A stretch of 64,000 bases of DNA from Akkermansiaceae bacterium (GTDB lineage Bacteria > Verrucomicrobiota > Verrucomicrobiia > Verrucomicrobiales > Akkermansiaceae). A program made the position numbers and the translations under genes. The notes beneath the pieces are model-generated. The model made no database searches. It saw only the letters and a list, made by a program, of their open reading frames with translations, and was not told the DNA's origin. The stretch is from NCBI GenBank assembly GCA_013041925.1, contig JABDRB010000009.1:124001-188000 (forward strand), written 5' to 3'. This document shows, piece by piece, positions 9,570 through 16,687 of this stretch. How positions within the stretch are numbered: the stretch's first letter is position 1; each line of letters opens with the position of its first letter.

Positions 9570-10601
9570 ATGTCCGCCCCCGCAAAGAACCACGGCCACC
9601 GCATCGCGGTTCTTGTCAGTGGGCTACTCAGTTTGACCATCCTGCTAGTGCTGGCGGTGCGGCTCGATGGGTCGGCGCTTCTCAGTGAGCTTGGTCGTCT
9701 TCACTGGGGTTACCTTCCTCTATTGGTATTGATCACGCTGTCCACTTTTTGGGTGAGGGCACTGCGCTGGCGGCACTTACTTCCTGATGGCGCCGGCCTC
9801 TCTCGGATGCGCCTGTTTGAGGCGACGCTGGTCGGTTTTACCGCCACCTTTATCCTGCCTTTGAGGGTGGGTGAGGTGATCCGCCCATGGGTGCTGAGTC
9901 GCTGGCAGCCGGTTAAGTTCTCGGCCGGTCTCGCGAGCGTGGTGACCGAGCGTGCCTTTGATGCCCTCACGCTGTTGGCGATGTTGGGTTTGGCATTGGC
10001 TGAACTCGATTCAGTCCCCCCGCTCGTCGCGGCTGGCGCCAAGATCGTGACCCTGCTTGCCGTAGCGATCCTGATCGTGATGATCGCCGCCTACCTAGGC
10101 GCCCATCACATGATCCGGGTGGGCGAACGTATGATCATGGCCGTCTTGGGAAAAAGATACCCGAAGCTCGCACAACGCATGGTCGCCATGGTCGAGGACT
10201 TTCTCGCCGGTCTACGCGGAGTCTCCAGCCTCAAGGACCTCGTGTGGTCAGTTTTCTGGTCGCTGGTCCTCTGGGCCTTGCTCGTGGCACTTTATCAAAT
10301 CGGACTGGTGAGCTTTGGTGTTAATGCCCCGCTTTGGGTTGGCGTCACCGTCTGTGTGATGATTGCCCTCGCGGTAGCGGCCCCCGGCGCACCTGGGTTT
10401 GTGGGGACGTTTCAGCTCGGCTGTGTCGTCGCGTTGGCCATCTTTGATTTCCCCGAGGAGTTTGGAGTGGCCTATTCGATTGTCTTACACGCCTTGCAGG
10501 CCGTCACCGTCGTCGTCTGTGGATTTGTGATCCTGCACCGACGCGGCCTCCACCTCTCCGATCTCAGCCAGCGAGCCACTGAGAAAAAAGAAACATCCTG
10601 A
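9570..10601 (+). CDS. Lysylphosphatidylglycerol synthase TM-like flippase protein
   Basis: A polytopic membrane protein of 343 residues with about eight hydrophobic segments, matching the LPG_synthase_TM (UPF0104/YbhN-like) family. Family marks include RWRHLL in the N-terminal third, the LRVGEVIRPW loop and the APGAPGFVGTFQLG loop near the C-terminus. Family members either form the membrane half of MprF or act alone as putative lipid or glycolipid flippases; no aminoacyl-transfer domain is attached here. The frame is open back to a TTG at 9513, but the ATG at 9570 (MSAPAKNHGH) gives a normal N-terminus and is preferred. It is not obviously operonic with its neighbours. Confidence 0.85.
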   Translation: MSAPAKNHGHRIAVLVSGLLSLTILLVLAVRLDGSALLSELGRLHWGYLPLLVLITLSTFWVRALRWRHLLPDGAGLSRMRLFEATLVGFTATFILPLRVGEVIRPWVLSRWQPVKFSAGLASVVTERAFDALTLLAMLGLALAELDSVPPLVAAGAKIVTLLAVAILIVMIAAYLGAHHMIRVGERMIMAVLGKRYPKLAQRMVAMVEDFLAGLRGVSSLKDLVWSVFWSLVLWALLVALYQIGLVSFGVNAPLWVGVTVCVMIALAVAAPGAPGFVGTFQLGCVVALAIFDFPEEFGVAYSIVLHALQAVTVVVCGFVILHRRGLHLSDLSQRATEKKETS

Positions 10602-10860
10602 TGGCTCGGTTTGGCGGGACCCCTTCAGTATTCCCGACTTTTCGGTATCCGCTTGAATGAGGCAACACGGTCCAACATGTTTTTCGCTTTATGCGTTGTC
10701 AGATCGCAGTCCACATGCCAGCCTATTCCTATTCAACGCCTTTTCCTGCCGCAACTCTTGCCCACACGATGCTCTTGCCCACCCTACCCAAAAAACAAAT
10801 CCCTAGCCGTTCAGGCTATGGGCCGCTGGAGGCGCAAACGGTTCGAGCCATCACAACACC

Positions 10861-11523
10861 ATGATTATGAGTAAAACTGCCGGTCAGCTGGGCCTGGCCG
10901 CACTCTGCGGGTCATTGCTGATCCAGATGATGGCCGGATGCACCGCATTCAGCGGAAAGTCCAAAACCGTATCCAACGTGCGCCCCGTCAGTTATCGGAT
11001 GGTTGCGGAGCCGGGCCCCGGCGCTTCCAAGATGTTTTACTACGCTTACCTTTTTCCTTCAATTCGCATGTCAAAGAGCGGATCGCCGATCGAAAAGATG
11101 ACGCCGTTGCGGGGTGCAGGTGGAGGACTTGAAGGGTGGAGGACCGCCAGCACCCGCTCTGCTGCGATGGGCCACAGGGTAGAGAAATCGTTCCGCCGCG
11201 TTGGTTATGATCTGATTTCTTTTCCTCAACTGTTGGCGCGCACCCAGCCCTATTCGGTGGTGGTGGTGAGTACATTCTACACCACTCCCTCGCCGATCAA
11301 GGACCCAGTCGAAGGTGGCCCAGACCGAACGGTTACCGTCAAAGTCAAGGGAGTCCTCTTCGGGCTTGATCTTGATCCGGCCAAGTCCCTGCCCGTTGGC
11401 ACGGTTCTATGCACGGGCTTCTACTCCGCGGAGAAGGACGACGTGAAGGAAGTGACGGGCAAGCTACTCGTTGAGGCGGCGCGTAATCTCGGCGAGCAGT
11501 TTGAAGGCTTCGGCATACTTTGA
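10861..11523 (+). CDS. Predicted lipoprotein of unknown function
   Basis: A protein of 220 residues with a classical lipoprotein signal: basic N-terminus, hydrophobic stretch and lipobox MAGC near residue 27, so it is expected to be attached to the inner or outer membrane. A second ATG lies two codons in. The mature part contains conserved-looking blocks (FRRVGYDLISFPQLLA and VVVVSTFYTT) consistent with a mixed alpha/beta domain. I recognise no family. It stands alone between the flippase gene and the adhesin gene. The 259 bases before it hold no convincing gene. Confidence 0.75.
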   Translation: MIMSKTAGQLGLAALCGSLLIQMMAGCTAFSGKSKTVSNVRPVSYRMVAEPGPGASKMFYYAYLFPSIRMSKSGSPIEKMTPLRGAGGGLEGWRTASTRSAAMGHRVEKSFRRVGYDLISFPQLLARTQPYSVVVVSTFYTTPSPIKDPVEGGPDRTVTVKVKGVLFGLDLDPAKSLPVGTVLCTGFYSAEKDDVKEVTGKLLVEAARNLGEQFEGFGIL

Positions 11524-11663
11524 AGTCCGACCACTCCGAGTTAGGGTGCCGCCACCCCTTCCCCCGCCGACCGACCACTATTCTCAGGAGAACATATCAA
11601 AGACGCTCTGGATGCCCTAATTTTATGGGGGTGGACTCCCCCTAAAAATACTAAAAAAAACAA

Positions 11664-11692
11664 TTGACGCAGCAAGTTGCACCTATCAGTAT
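11664..11692 (+). promoter_or_regulatory. Candidate sigma-70 promoter of the adhesin gene
   Basis: TTGACG (11664-11669), a 17-base spacer and CAGTAT (11687-11692), followed by about 50 bases of leader before the ATG at 11742. The -35 box matches well and the -10 box poorly, so this is only a suggestion. Confidence 0.3.
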
Positions 11693-11741
11693 CCGCGCAA
11701 CGGCTAAATATTTACGCCTTTTCTGAACCCAAAAAAAACTA

Positions 11742-12989
11742 ATGATAACAAAGCAAAAATTAATGGCTGCAGCCTTTGCGTGTGCAGTGACTCCAGTAGC
11801 CTATGCTGCTGATCTCGATGCAGTCGGTGCTCTTGGTGGCGTAACTGGTGACACTGTCGTTGTCGACGGCAATGCTCGAGTGGGTAATATCACCTCTAGC
11901 AACACTACCGCTGGCGCCGAGAATAACCTCACTGGAAATATACCTGTTCCTGGCGCACCACTTAATACTGAGTTTAACGTAACGAAAGAGTATAGCCGTG
12001 TCGACACAGTTGATACGACAGGCAACACATTTATCGATGCTGACGGTAATCTGACTTTGACTGCAGGCACAAGCACGACCCAAGGCACAGCTACTGGGAC
12101 TGTTGGTGCTGATGTTTTCCTTGCTGCCAAATACGACGTATACCCTGATGACGATCCTCAGGAAGGCTTGCCTATTCCTGGCACCAGTGAGTATGTTCTC
12201 GTTGAGGCTGATCCAGCCAGCCCCGGTGATTACATTGAGGTAGCTGTGGCTGGTGGCCCTTTTGCAAACGCAGGCGACTTGGAGACAGCCTTGAACGGCT
12301 TGACCCCAGTTGATTATGCTGCACTTGGACTAGCCGCACACTCAGTAGACCCTGCAACGACAACAGGCGGAAACCTTCAAGTTGGTGGTGACGCCAATGT
12401 TGACGGTGTGCTCTCAGTCGGTGACAGCGGTGCTGGTGGAGTTGCTGATGTAGATGCTGCCATTAACGGTAATGCTGCTGCAATCGCTCAAGAAGTTCTT
12501 GATCGTGCCGCAGGTGATGCAGCCACACTTGTTTCTGCAAACACTTACACAGATACAGAGGTAGCAGCTGAAGCAGTTCTTCGTGCCGCAGGTGATGCAG
12601 CCACACTTGTTTCTGCAAACACTTACACAGATACAGAGGTAGCAGCTGAAGCAGCTCTTCGTGTCGCAGGTGATGCGTTTCTTCAGAATCAAGTCAGCAA
12701 TAACGCTGGTGCAATTGCAAACAACAGCAGCCGAATCGCAAGCAACAAGCGCGACATCCAGACCAACACCCGCGGTATCGCGATGGTGGCTGCCATGACC
12801 AACACCACCGTGTTGCCTGGTAACACCCAAGCGGTTGACTTCAACCTGTCCCACTTCGAGGGAGAAACTGGGTTTGGCTTCGGTTACGCCCGCGCCATCA
12901 ACCCGAATCTTCAGCTGAAGATTTCGGTGGCCTCGACCACTGACTTTGATGAGTCAGTTGTGCGTGCCGGTGTGAGCTACCAGTGGTAA
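11742..12989 (+). CDS. YadA-like trimeric autotransporter adhesin
   Basis: A surface protein of 415 residues. A signal peptide ends at about AYAAD (residues 22-24). A Gly/Thr/Asp-rich passenger follows, then a coiled stalk with heptad-like NxxAIAxNxxRI repeats (about 320-355). The C-terminal 60-70 residues (GFGFGYARAINPNL to the terminal YQW) match the four-strand YadA anchor that trimerises in the outer membrane, ending in an aromatic residue as such barrels do. The stalk includes two near-identical 26-residue copies (RAAGDAATLVSANTYTDTEV and so on) plus a degraded third. The passenger is short for the family. Role: probable attachment or cell-cell contact (family knowledge). Confidence 0.82.
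   Translation: MITKQKLMAAAFACAVTPVAYAADLDAVGALGGVTGDTVVVDGNARVGNITSSNTTAGAENNLTGNIPVPGAPLNTEFNVTKEYSRVDTVDTTGNTFIDADGNLTLTAGTSTTQGTATGTVGADVFLAAKYDVYPDDDPQEGLPIPGTSEYVLVEADPASPGDYIEVAVAGGPFANAGDLETALNGLTPVDYAALGLAAHSVDPATTTGGNLQVGGDANVDGVLSVGDSGAGGVADVDAAINGNAAAIAQEVLDRAAGDAATLVSANTYTDTEVAAEAVLRAAGDAATLVSANTYTDTEVAAEAALRVAGDAFLQNQVSNNAGAIANNSSRIASNKRDIQTNTRGIAMVAAMTNTTVLPGNTQAVDFNLSHFEGETGFGFGYARAINPNLQLKISVASTTDFDESVVRAGVSYQW
12504..12677 (+). repeat. 78-bp in-frame tandem repeat in the adhesin stalk
   Basis: Copy 1 spans 12504-12581 and copy 2 spans 12582-12659. They are nearly identical, and a third, partial and diverged copy starts at 12660. The period of 78 bases is 26 codons, so copy-number change would lengthen or shorten the stalk without a frameshift. 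Confidence 0.9.
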
Positions 12990-13017
12990 TCTGATACTCA
13001 TCTGAACGAATTATCAA

Positions 13018-13051
13018 CCGGTCTGCCCCATGTGGCAGGCCGGTTTTTTTT
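13018..13051 (+). terminator. Rho-independent terminator of the adhesin gene
   Basis: CCGGTCTGCC pairs with GGCAGGCCGG (one G-T wobble) around a six-base loop and is followed by eight T. It lies 29 bases after the adhesin stop codon. Confidence 0.9.
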
Positions 13052-13258
13052 AGGGTATATGATCTCCCTTCTTGTCAGGTCAAAGCGAAGTCCATGTAAG
13101 GCCTGGCCACAGGCAGCCCATACCTCAGCATGTAACCTCAGATGCAATGACGGGTTCTAGACAGCCTGATTAAAAGTCCATGGGTTTTAATAATTGATTA
13201 ACGACGTGAACTAAGTATTAAGCATCAAAAAAGCAGACGATAATCCTCAGCACTCAGA

Positions 13259-14842
13259 ATGAACAAGAAACGTCGAAATAAAATGAAACCATTAGTCTAT
13301 TTAAATCTCGTCGTTTTGGGGATAGTCCTTGCTGCTACCGGATACTTCGCTGGGAAAAGTAGTAACGTGCCATCCGTCACACCCATGCGTATCAATCAAG
13401 CTCATGTTGAGCAGCCACAGACAGAGCAACCTGCACAAAAAACGACTGATTCCACCACTCAAGCACCTAAAAAAGGCCCGATCACCCCTGAGGCGATCGC
13501 TAAGGCCAAAAACGTGCCAGCCACTCTGAAGAAATCACAGGGGGATTATACCCTTGTGACCGTCATAGAAGGTGCTGAGGCCAATCGCCGGTTCAACAAG
13601 AAGCTTCAGCTCATCGGTAGTCAGCGCCGGCGCTTGGCGCTACTCACCCATCAGTTTGACAAGGCACCTGCGGAGTCTACGCAAGAACGTGAACGGATTG
13701 GAGGGATAATGAAAGAGGCCCGTGAGGCTTTTGAGGTCAACCTGCGGTTTATGGCGAAGAACTACGCCTATTCCCCGAAAAATAATTACCTGCAGGTGAC
13801 GCACGAGGCTTCATTGCTTTCTGTTACCGAGGAAGATGATAAGGCCAAGTCCGAAGCCGTATACGCATTCAAGAACGCAGAAGACTATGAGGATTTTCAG
13901 CAAAAGCGTGATGCCTATCTCCGCTTGGTACGTGAACAGGCTAAAGAGACCCGAGCGGCTAAAAAAGCGGCACCTTCCGGAGCCGTCCTCGTCAAGGGCG
14001 GTACTGCTACTCCCGTGCCTCAACAGGGCGGCACGCTTGCTCCAACTTCCGAGATGGATGTGCAAAGGAAGGAATTGCAGCGGCTCTACAATTACGATAC
14101 GGAAAGAAACTATCAGGTCAGGATAGAGAAGTCCGCGCTCTACGTCAGGGCGGTAAACACGAACCAGGCTGAGAAGAAAACACCCAAAAAACCAAATTCG
14201 AAGACACCGCAAAAACGTGTGATTTCCCCCGAGGCGATTGCCAAAGCTAAAAACGTGCCAGCTACACTAAACAGCCCACAGGGGAAATTTACCCTAGTGA
14301 CCGTTGTGGAGGGCGCCGATGCTAACAGCCGTCTCAATCAGAGATTTCAGGTCGTTGGTGCGCAACGAAAGAATCTAGCGGATCTTTCACAGCAATTTGC
14401 CAAGACCCCCACTGAATTCATGCAGCAGCGTGAAATGATCGCGGGGCAGATTAATGAAACTAAAAAGGCATTGGAGGAAAACATCCGCTTCATGGCTAAG
14501 AATTACGCTTATTCAGTGAAGAACAAGTATGTGCAGGTACCGCACCAAGCATCTTTGCTTTTCGTTACCAAAGTGGATGGCAAGTCCAAGGCCGAAAGGG
14601 TTTATGTATTCAAGAACTCTAGAGACTATGAAGACTTCCAGAAAAAACGTGATGTCTATCATCGCTTGAAAATTGAACAGGCAAAAGCAGCACGACCTGC
14701 TAGTAGAAAAGCTGGGCTTGCGCTGACTCCTGAGATGAAGAAAAGGCAAAAAGACCTCGTTGCACTCTACAGGTATAACCCTGAAAAAGCCTACCAGATC
14801 AAGATAGAGAAGTCCGCGCTCTACGCCCGAGTTGCTCAATAA
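13259..14842 (+). CDS. Membrane-anchored protein with a duplicated ~210-residue module
   Basis: A protein of 527 residues with a basic N-terminus and one transmembrane or signal-anchor segment (about 11-28), then a Pro/Gln/Thr linker and two homologous modules at about 71-300 and 317-527. Both modules open with SPEAIAKAKNVPATL or TPEAIAKAKNVPATL and share VTVxEGAxAN, NxRFMAKNYAYS and a closing IEKSALYxRA. The first carries an extra Gly/Thr/Pro-rich insert near 240-265. The modules look alpha-helical, with many charged residues. I recognise no family and predict no enzymatic motif. It has its own terminator and appears monocistronic. Confidence 0.7.
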   Translation: MNKKRRNKMKPLVYLNLVVLGIVLAATGYFAGKSSNVPSVTPMRINQAHVEQPQTEQPAQKTTDSTTQAPKKGPITPEAIAKAKNVPATLKKSQGDYTLVTVIEGAEANRRFNKKLQLIGSQRRRLALLTHQFDKAPAESTQERERIGGIMKEAREAFEVNLRFMAKNYAYSPKNNYLQVTHEASLLSVTEEDDKAKSEAVYAFKNAEDYEDFQQKRDAYLRLVREQAKETRAAKKAAPSGAVLVKGGTATPVPQQGGTLAPTSEMDVQRKELQRLYNYDTERNYQVRIEKSALYVRAVNTNQAEKKTPKKPNSKTPQKRVISPEAIAKAKNVPATLNSPQGKFTLVTVVEGADANSRLNQRFQVVGAQRKNLADLSQQFAKTPTEFMQQREMIAGQINETKKALEENIRFMAKNYAYSVKNKYVQVPHQASLLFVTKVDGKSKAERVYVFKNSRDYEDFQKKRDVYHRLKIEQAKAARPASRKAGLALTPEMKKRQKDLVALYRYNPEKAYQIKIEKSALYARVAQ

Positions 14843-14870
14843 AAATACGAGTTAATTCACCTTATAAAGT

Positions 14871-14912
14871 CCTTTCGCGATGAAAAATCTGAGCGAAAGG
14901 ATATTTTGATTT
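14871..14912 (+). terminator. Terminator-like hairpin after the duplicated-module gene
   Basis: CCTTTCGC (14871-14878) pairs perfectly with GCGAAAGG (14893-14900) and is followed by the T-rich stretch ATATTTTGATTTT. Confidence 0.7.
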
Positions 14913-14931
14913 TAGTTTAAGGATAGATCAG

Positions 14932-15026
14932 GTGCGTGGCCTGCGCTCTGTGGCTGGGGTGAGGGTATGGAAGCCGTCGTCGCGTTCGATGTGGATTGCG
15001 TGCAGCATGGTGTCGTGGCAGGGTGC
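14932..15026 (-). pseudogene. Remnant copy of the apbE 3' end
   Basis: Bases 14955-15026 match 19391-19462, inside the 3' end of apbE, with one mismatch in 72 bases. Read on the minus strand in the apbE frame, the fragment encodes APCHDTMLHAIHIERDDG and continues with its own short tail to a TGA. No upstream ApbE domain is present, so this is a fragment only. It lies antisense to the apparent 5' end of the BNR_4 gene. Confidence 0.75.
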
Positions 15027-16368
15027 TGCGGAGAAGCAGACGAAGAGTGCAATTGCAGGAAAATTAAGAGTAGAGGTGATCGATGAGGGAGAGGTCGCTT
15101 CGGATGCCCTGTGGCTGACTCGCTACAAGTTTGGCCCTGGTCTGAATGCCAATCGCGGTAGCATTCAGGTTTACAAGGGATATATTTTCGTCGCTTGGTA
15201 TCAGGGCGGCATGGATAAGCGCACGGTAATGTTGTCACGCAAGAAGATGGGTGGCAAAGAGTGGAGGCATGTCAAGTTCCGGCACCGTCACGTGATGTTT
15301 CGAGGTGACAAGAAATTGCCAGAGAACAAGCGGCGTGGCGACTCTCACAACACCATCGCTATCGGCATCTGTCCCAAAGACGATACCGTCCACTTGATTT
15401 ATGATCTGCACGCCTATCGACCGCAGGACTTCAAGGACGACTACTTTAATTATAGCGTCTCAAAGAAGGGCGGGGCGGTCGTTTCTGACGCACGGTGGAA
15501 ACTCAAGCTCTTCGAACCCAAGCGGAACCATTTGAACCCGAAGGCACCCAAGTCGGCTTATTATCGCATCACCTACCCGTCGTTCAGAGTTGGTGACAAA
15601 GGCGATCTGAGTGTTGATTGGCGAAAGGGAGGCACTCATGACGCGGAAAGACAGTTCAGCACGTATGACGGTGAGAGGTGGACTGTGCCAATGTCTTGGA
15701 ATAAACCAACTAGAGGCGGTATCAAAGGATTCTATGGTGATTTCAAGGTGTTCAACGGCAAGATGTATGCCTGTTGGGCGCGCCGTAGTGCCGATGACGT
15801 GAAGGCTGGATTCCTTGCCAGCGGTCTCTATTTGGGGCATTCCAACGACTCGAACGGAGGCTCGGCTTGGTATACTATGAGTGGTGAGAAATTTGAGCTT
15901 CCTCTGAAGGACTGGGAGCAGTTCAAGATTGCCGAACCTGTTAAATCGGGTGAGCGCATCGGTGGTGGCCCCAACTTCATGATCACCAAAGATGGTTCGT
16001 TTCACGGAGTCTATAATAAGATCGGCCTCAAGGGGAGATCATCGATTTCTAGGCACTTCTATCGTGCCAACGCAAAGGATACACTCTCGATATACGAAAA
16101 CAACGGAGTGATCCAGGGGGCTCTTCGCGAAATAGACGGCAGACTCTACCTCTTTGGTCTAGAGAAGGGTCGGCCTCAAGTCAGGATTTTTGACGCTGGT
16201 GCCAAGCGGTGGAATCTGGTTTATGCCGCTGCCGGCAAGCGTTACAGGCAGAGCGTCATCACTTGGGACGGCGATACCTGCTACTATCATCTTATAGAGA
16301 ACCCAGAGAGCAAAGAAGACGACAGCATACCCATGCGAGTCGTGAGCTTGTGCCTGAAAGCTCAATGA
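14932..16368 (+). CDS. BNR_4-type beta-propeller protein, probably missing its true N-terminus
   Basis: From about residue 55 this 478-codon frame matches the BNR repeat-containing family (BNR_4). It shows an opening NRGSIQVYKGYIFVAWYQGG, the conserved GDSHNTIAIGI with LIYDLHAY, and repeated beta-blade segments (WKLKLFEPK, ITYPSFRVGDKGDL, GGGPNFMITKDGSFHGVY). Related propellers include polysaccharide lyases and sialidase-like glycan binders, so glycan binding or cleavage is plausible but not proven. The first ~31 codons from the GTG at 14932 are the antisense of an apbE fragment and lack the signal peptide expected of this family. The real start is uncertain (ATG 14989 or 15007), and the gene may be 5'-truncated by rearrangement. 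Confidence 0.65.
   Translation: MRGLRSVAGVRVWKPSSRSMWIACSMVSWQGAAEKQTKSAIAGKLRVEVIDEGEVASDALWLTRYKFGPGLNANRGSIQVYKGYIFVAWYQGGMDKRTVMLSRKKMGGKEWRHVKFRHRHVMFRGDKKLPENKRRGDSHNTIAIGICPKDDTVHLIYDLHAYRPQDFKDDYFNYSVSKKGGAVVSDARWKLKLFEPKRNHLNPKAPKSAYYRITYPSFRVGDKGDLSVDWRKGGTHDAERQFSTYDGERWTVPMSWNKPTRGGIKGFYGDFKVFNGKMYACWARRSADDVKAGFLASGLYLGHSNDSNGGSAWYTMSGEKFELPLKDWEQFKIAEPVKSGERIGGGPNFMITKDGSFHGVYNKIGLKGRSSISRHFYRANAKDTLSIYENNGVIQGALREIDGRLYLFGLEKGRPQVRIFDAGAKRWNLVYAAAGKRYRQSVITWDGDTCYYHLIENPESKEDDSIPMRVVSLCLKAQ
14955..15026. repeat. Left copy of a 72-bp direct repeat (apbE-derived)
   Basis: Same sequence and orientation as 19391-19462 (offset 4,436 bases), with a single difference at 15011/19447. 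Similarity falls off abruptly at both edges. The two copies bracket the BNR_4 and DUF6288 genes. Confidence 0.9.
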
Positions 16369-16687
16369 TGAAACGACTAGGGGTCGATGTTATTGTCTTC
16401 CTAACATCTTTTGCTGATGGTTTTAATCTGGGAGCCAACGCAACTATTCATGATGCCCGCCTATCTCCCTTTTGCCCGCAAAGAACTGAGTATGAAAAAA
16501 TTCCTCAACGAAGGATTGCGTTACAAGTGCAAAACCTGTAAAAGCCACAACGGTAAGTTTGAGCGCAAGTTAAGGGAGTGATCCCATCTCGTCTTGATGT
16601 CGTTGCGCATACATCTTCATTTTTTGATGGACGCTCAGCGAACAAGGGGACTTTTTTTTATTTTATACTCATTATTATCACATTTTT
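16369..16687. other. Gap between the BNR_4 and DUF6288 genes
   Basis: A stretch of 319 bases. The only thing of note is a 42-codon frame at 16453-16581, listed separately. A poly-T stretch at about 16651-16658 has no stem before it. I see no clear promoter or terminator. Confidence 0.5.
16453..16581 (+). CDS. Possible small protein with a CxxC motif (or gene remnant)
   Basis: A 42-residue frame, ATG to TGA, containing LRYKCKTCKSHNGKFERK, a single CxxC knuckle in a basic context reminiscent of half a zinc ribbon. No ribosome binding site is obvious and no second cysteine pair follows, so it may be the broken end of a transposase-like or zinc-ribbon gene rather than a working protein. Confidence 0.25.
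   Translation: MPAYLPFARKELSMKKFLNEGLRYKCKTCKSHNGKFERKLRE

Noticed and set aside
10611-10874. 87-codon plus-strand frame between the flippase and lipoprotein genes
   Set aside because: Composition is not protein-like, it overlaps the well-supported lipoprotein start at 10861, and it has no ribosome binding site.
12504-12677. CRISPR array
   Set aside because: The repeat is continuous coding DNA with a 78-bp period and no spacers. No CRISPR array was seen elsewhere in the window.
16453-16581. Insertion sequence remnant carrying the DUF6288/BNR_4 block
   Set aside because: A single CxxC frame is not enough to call a transposase, and no terminal inverted repeats were found at the block's edges.
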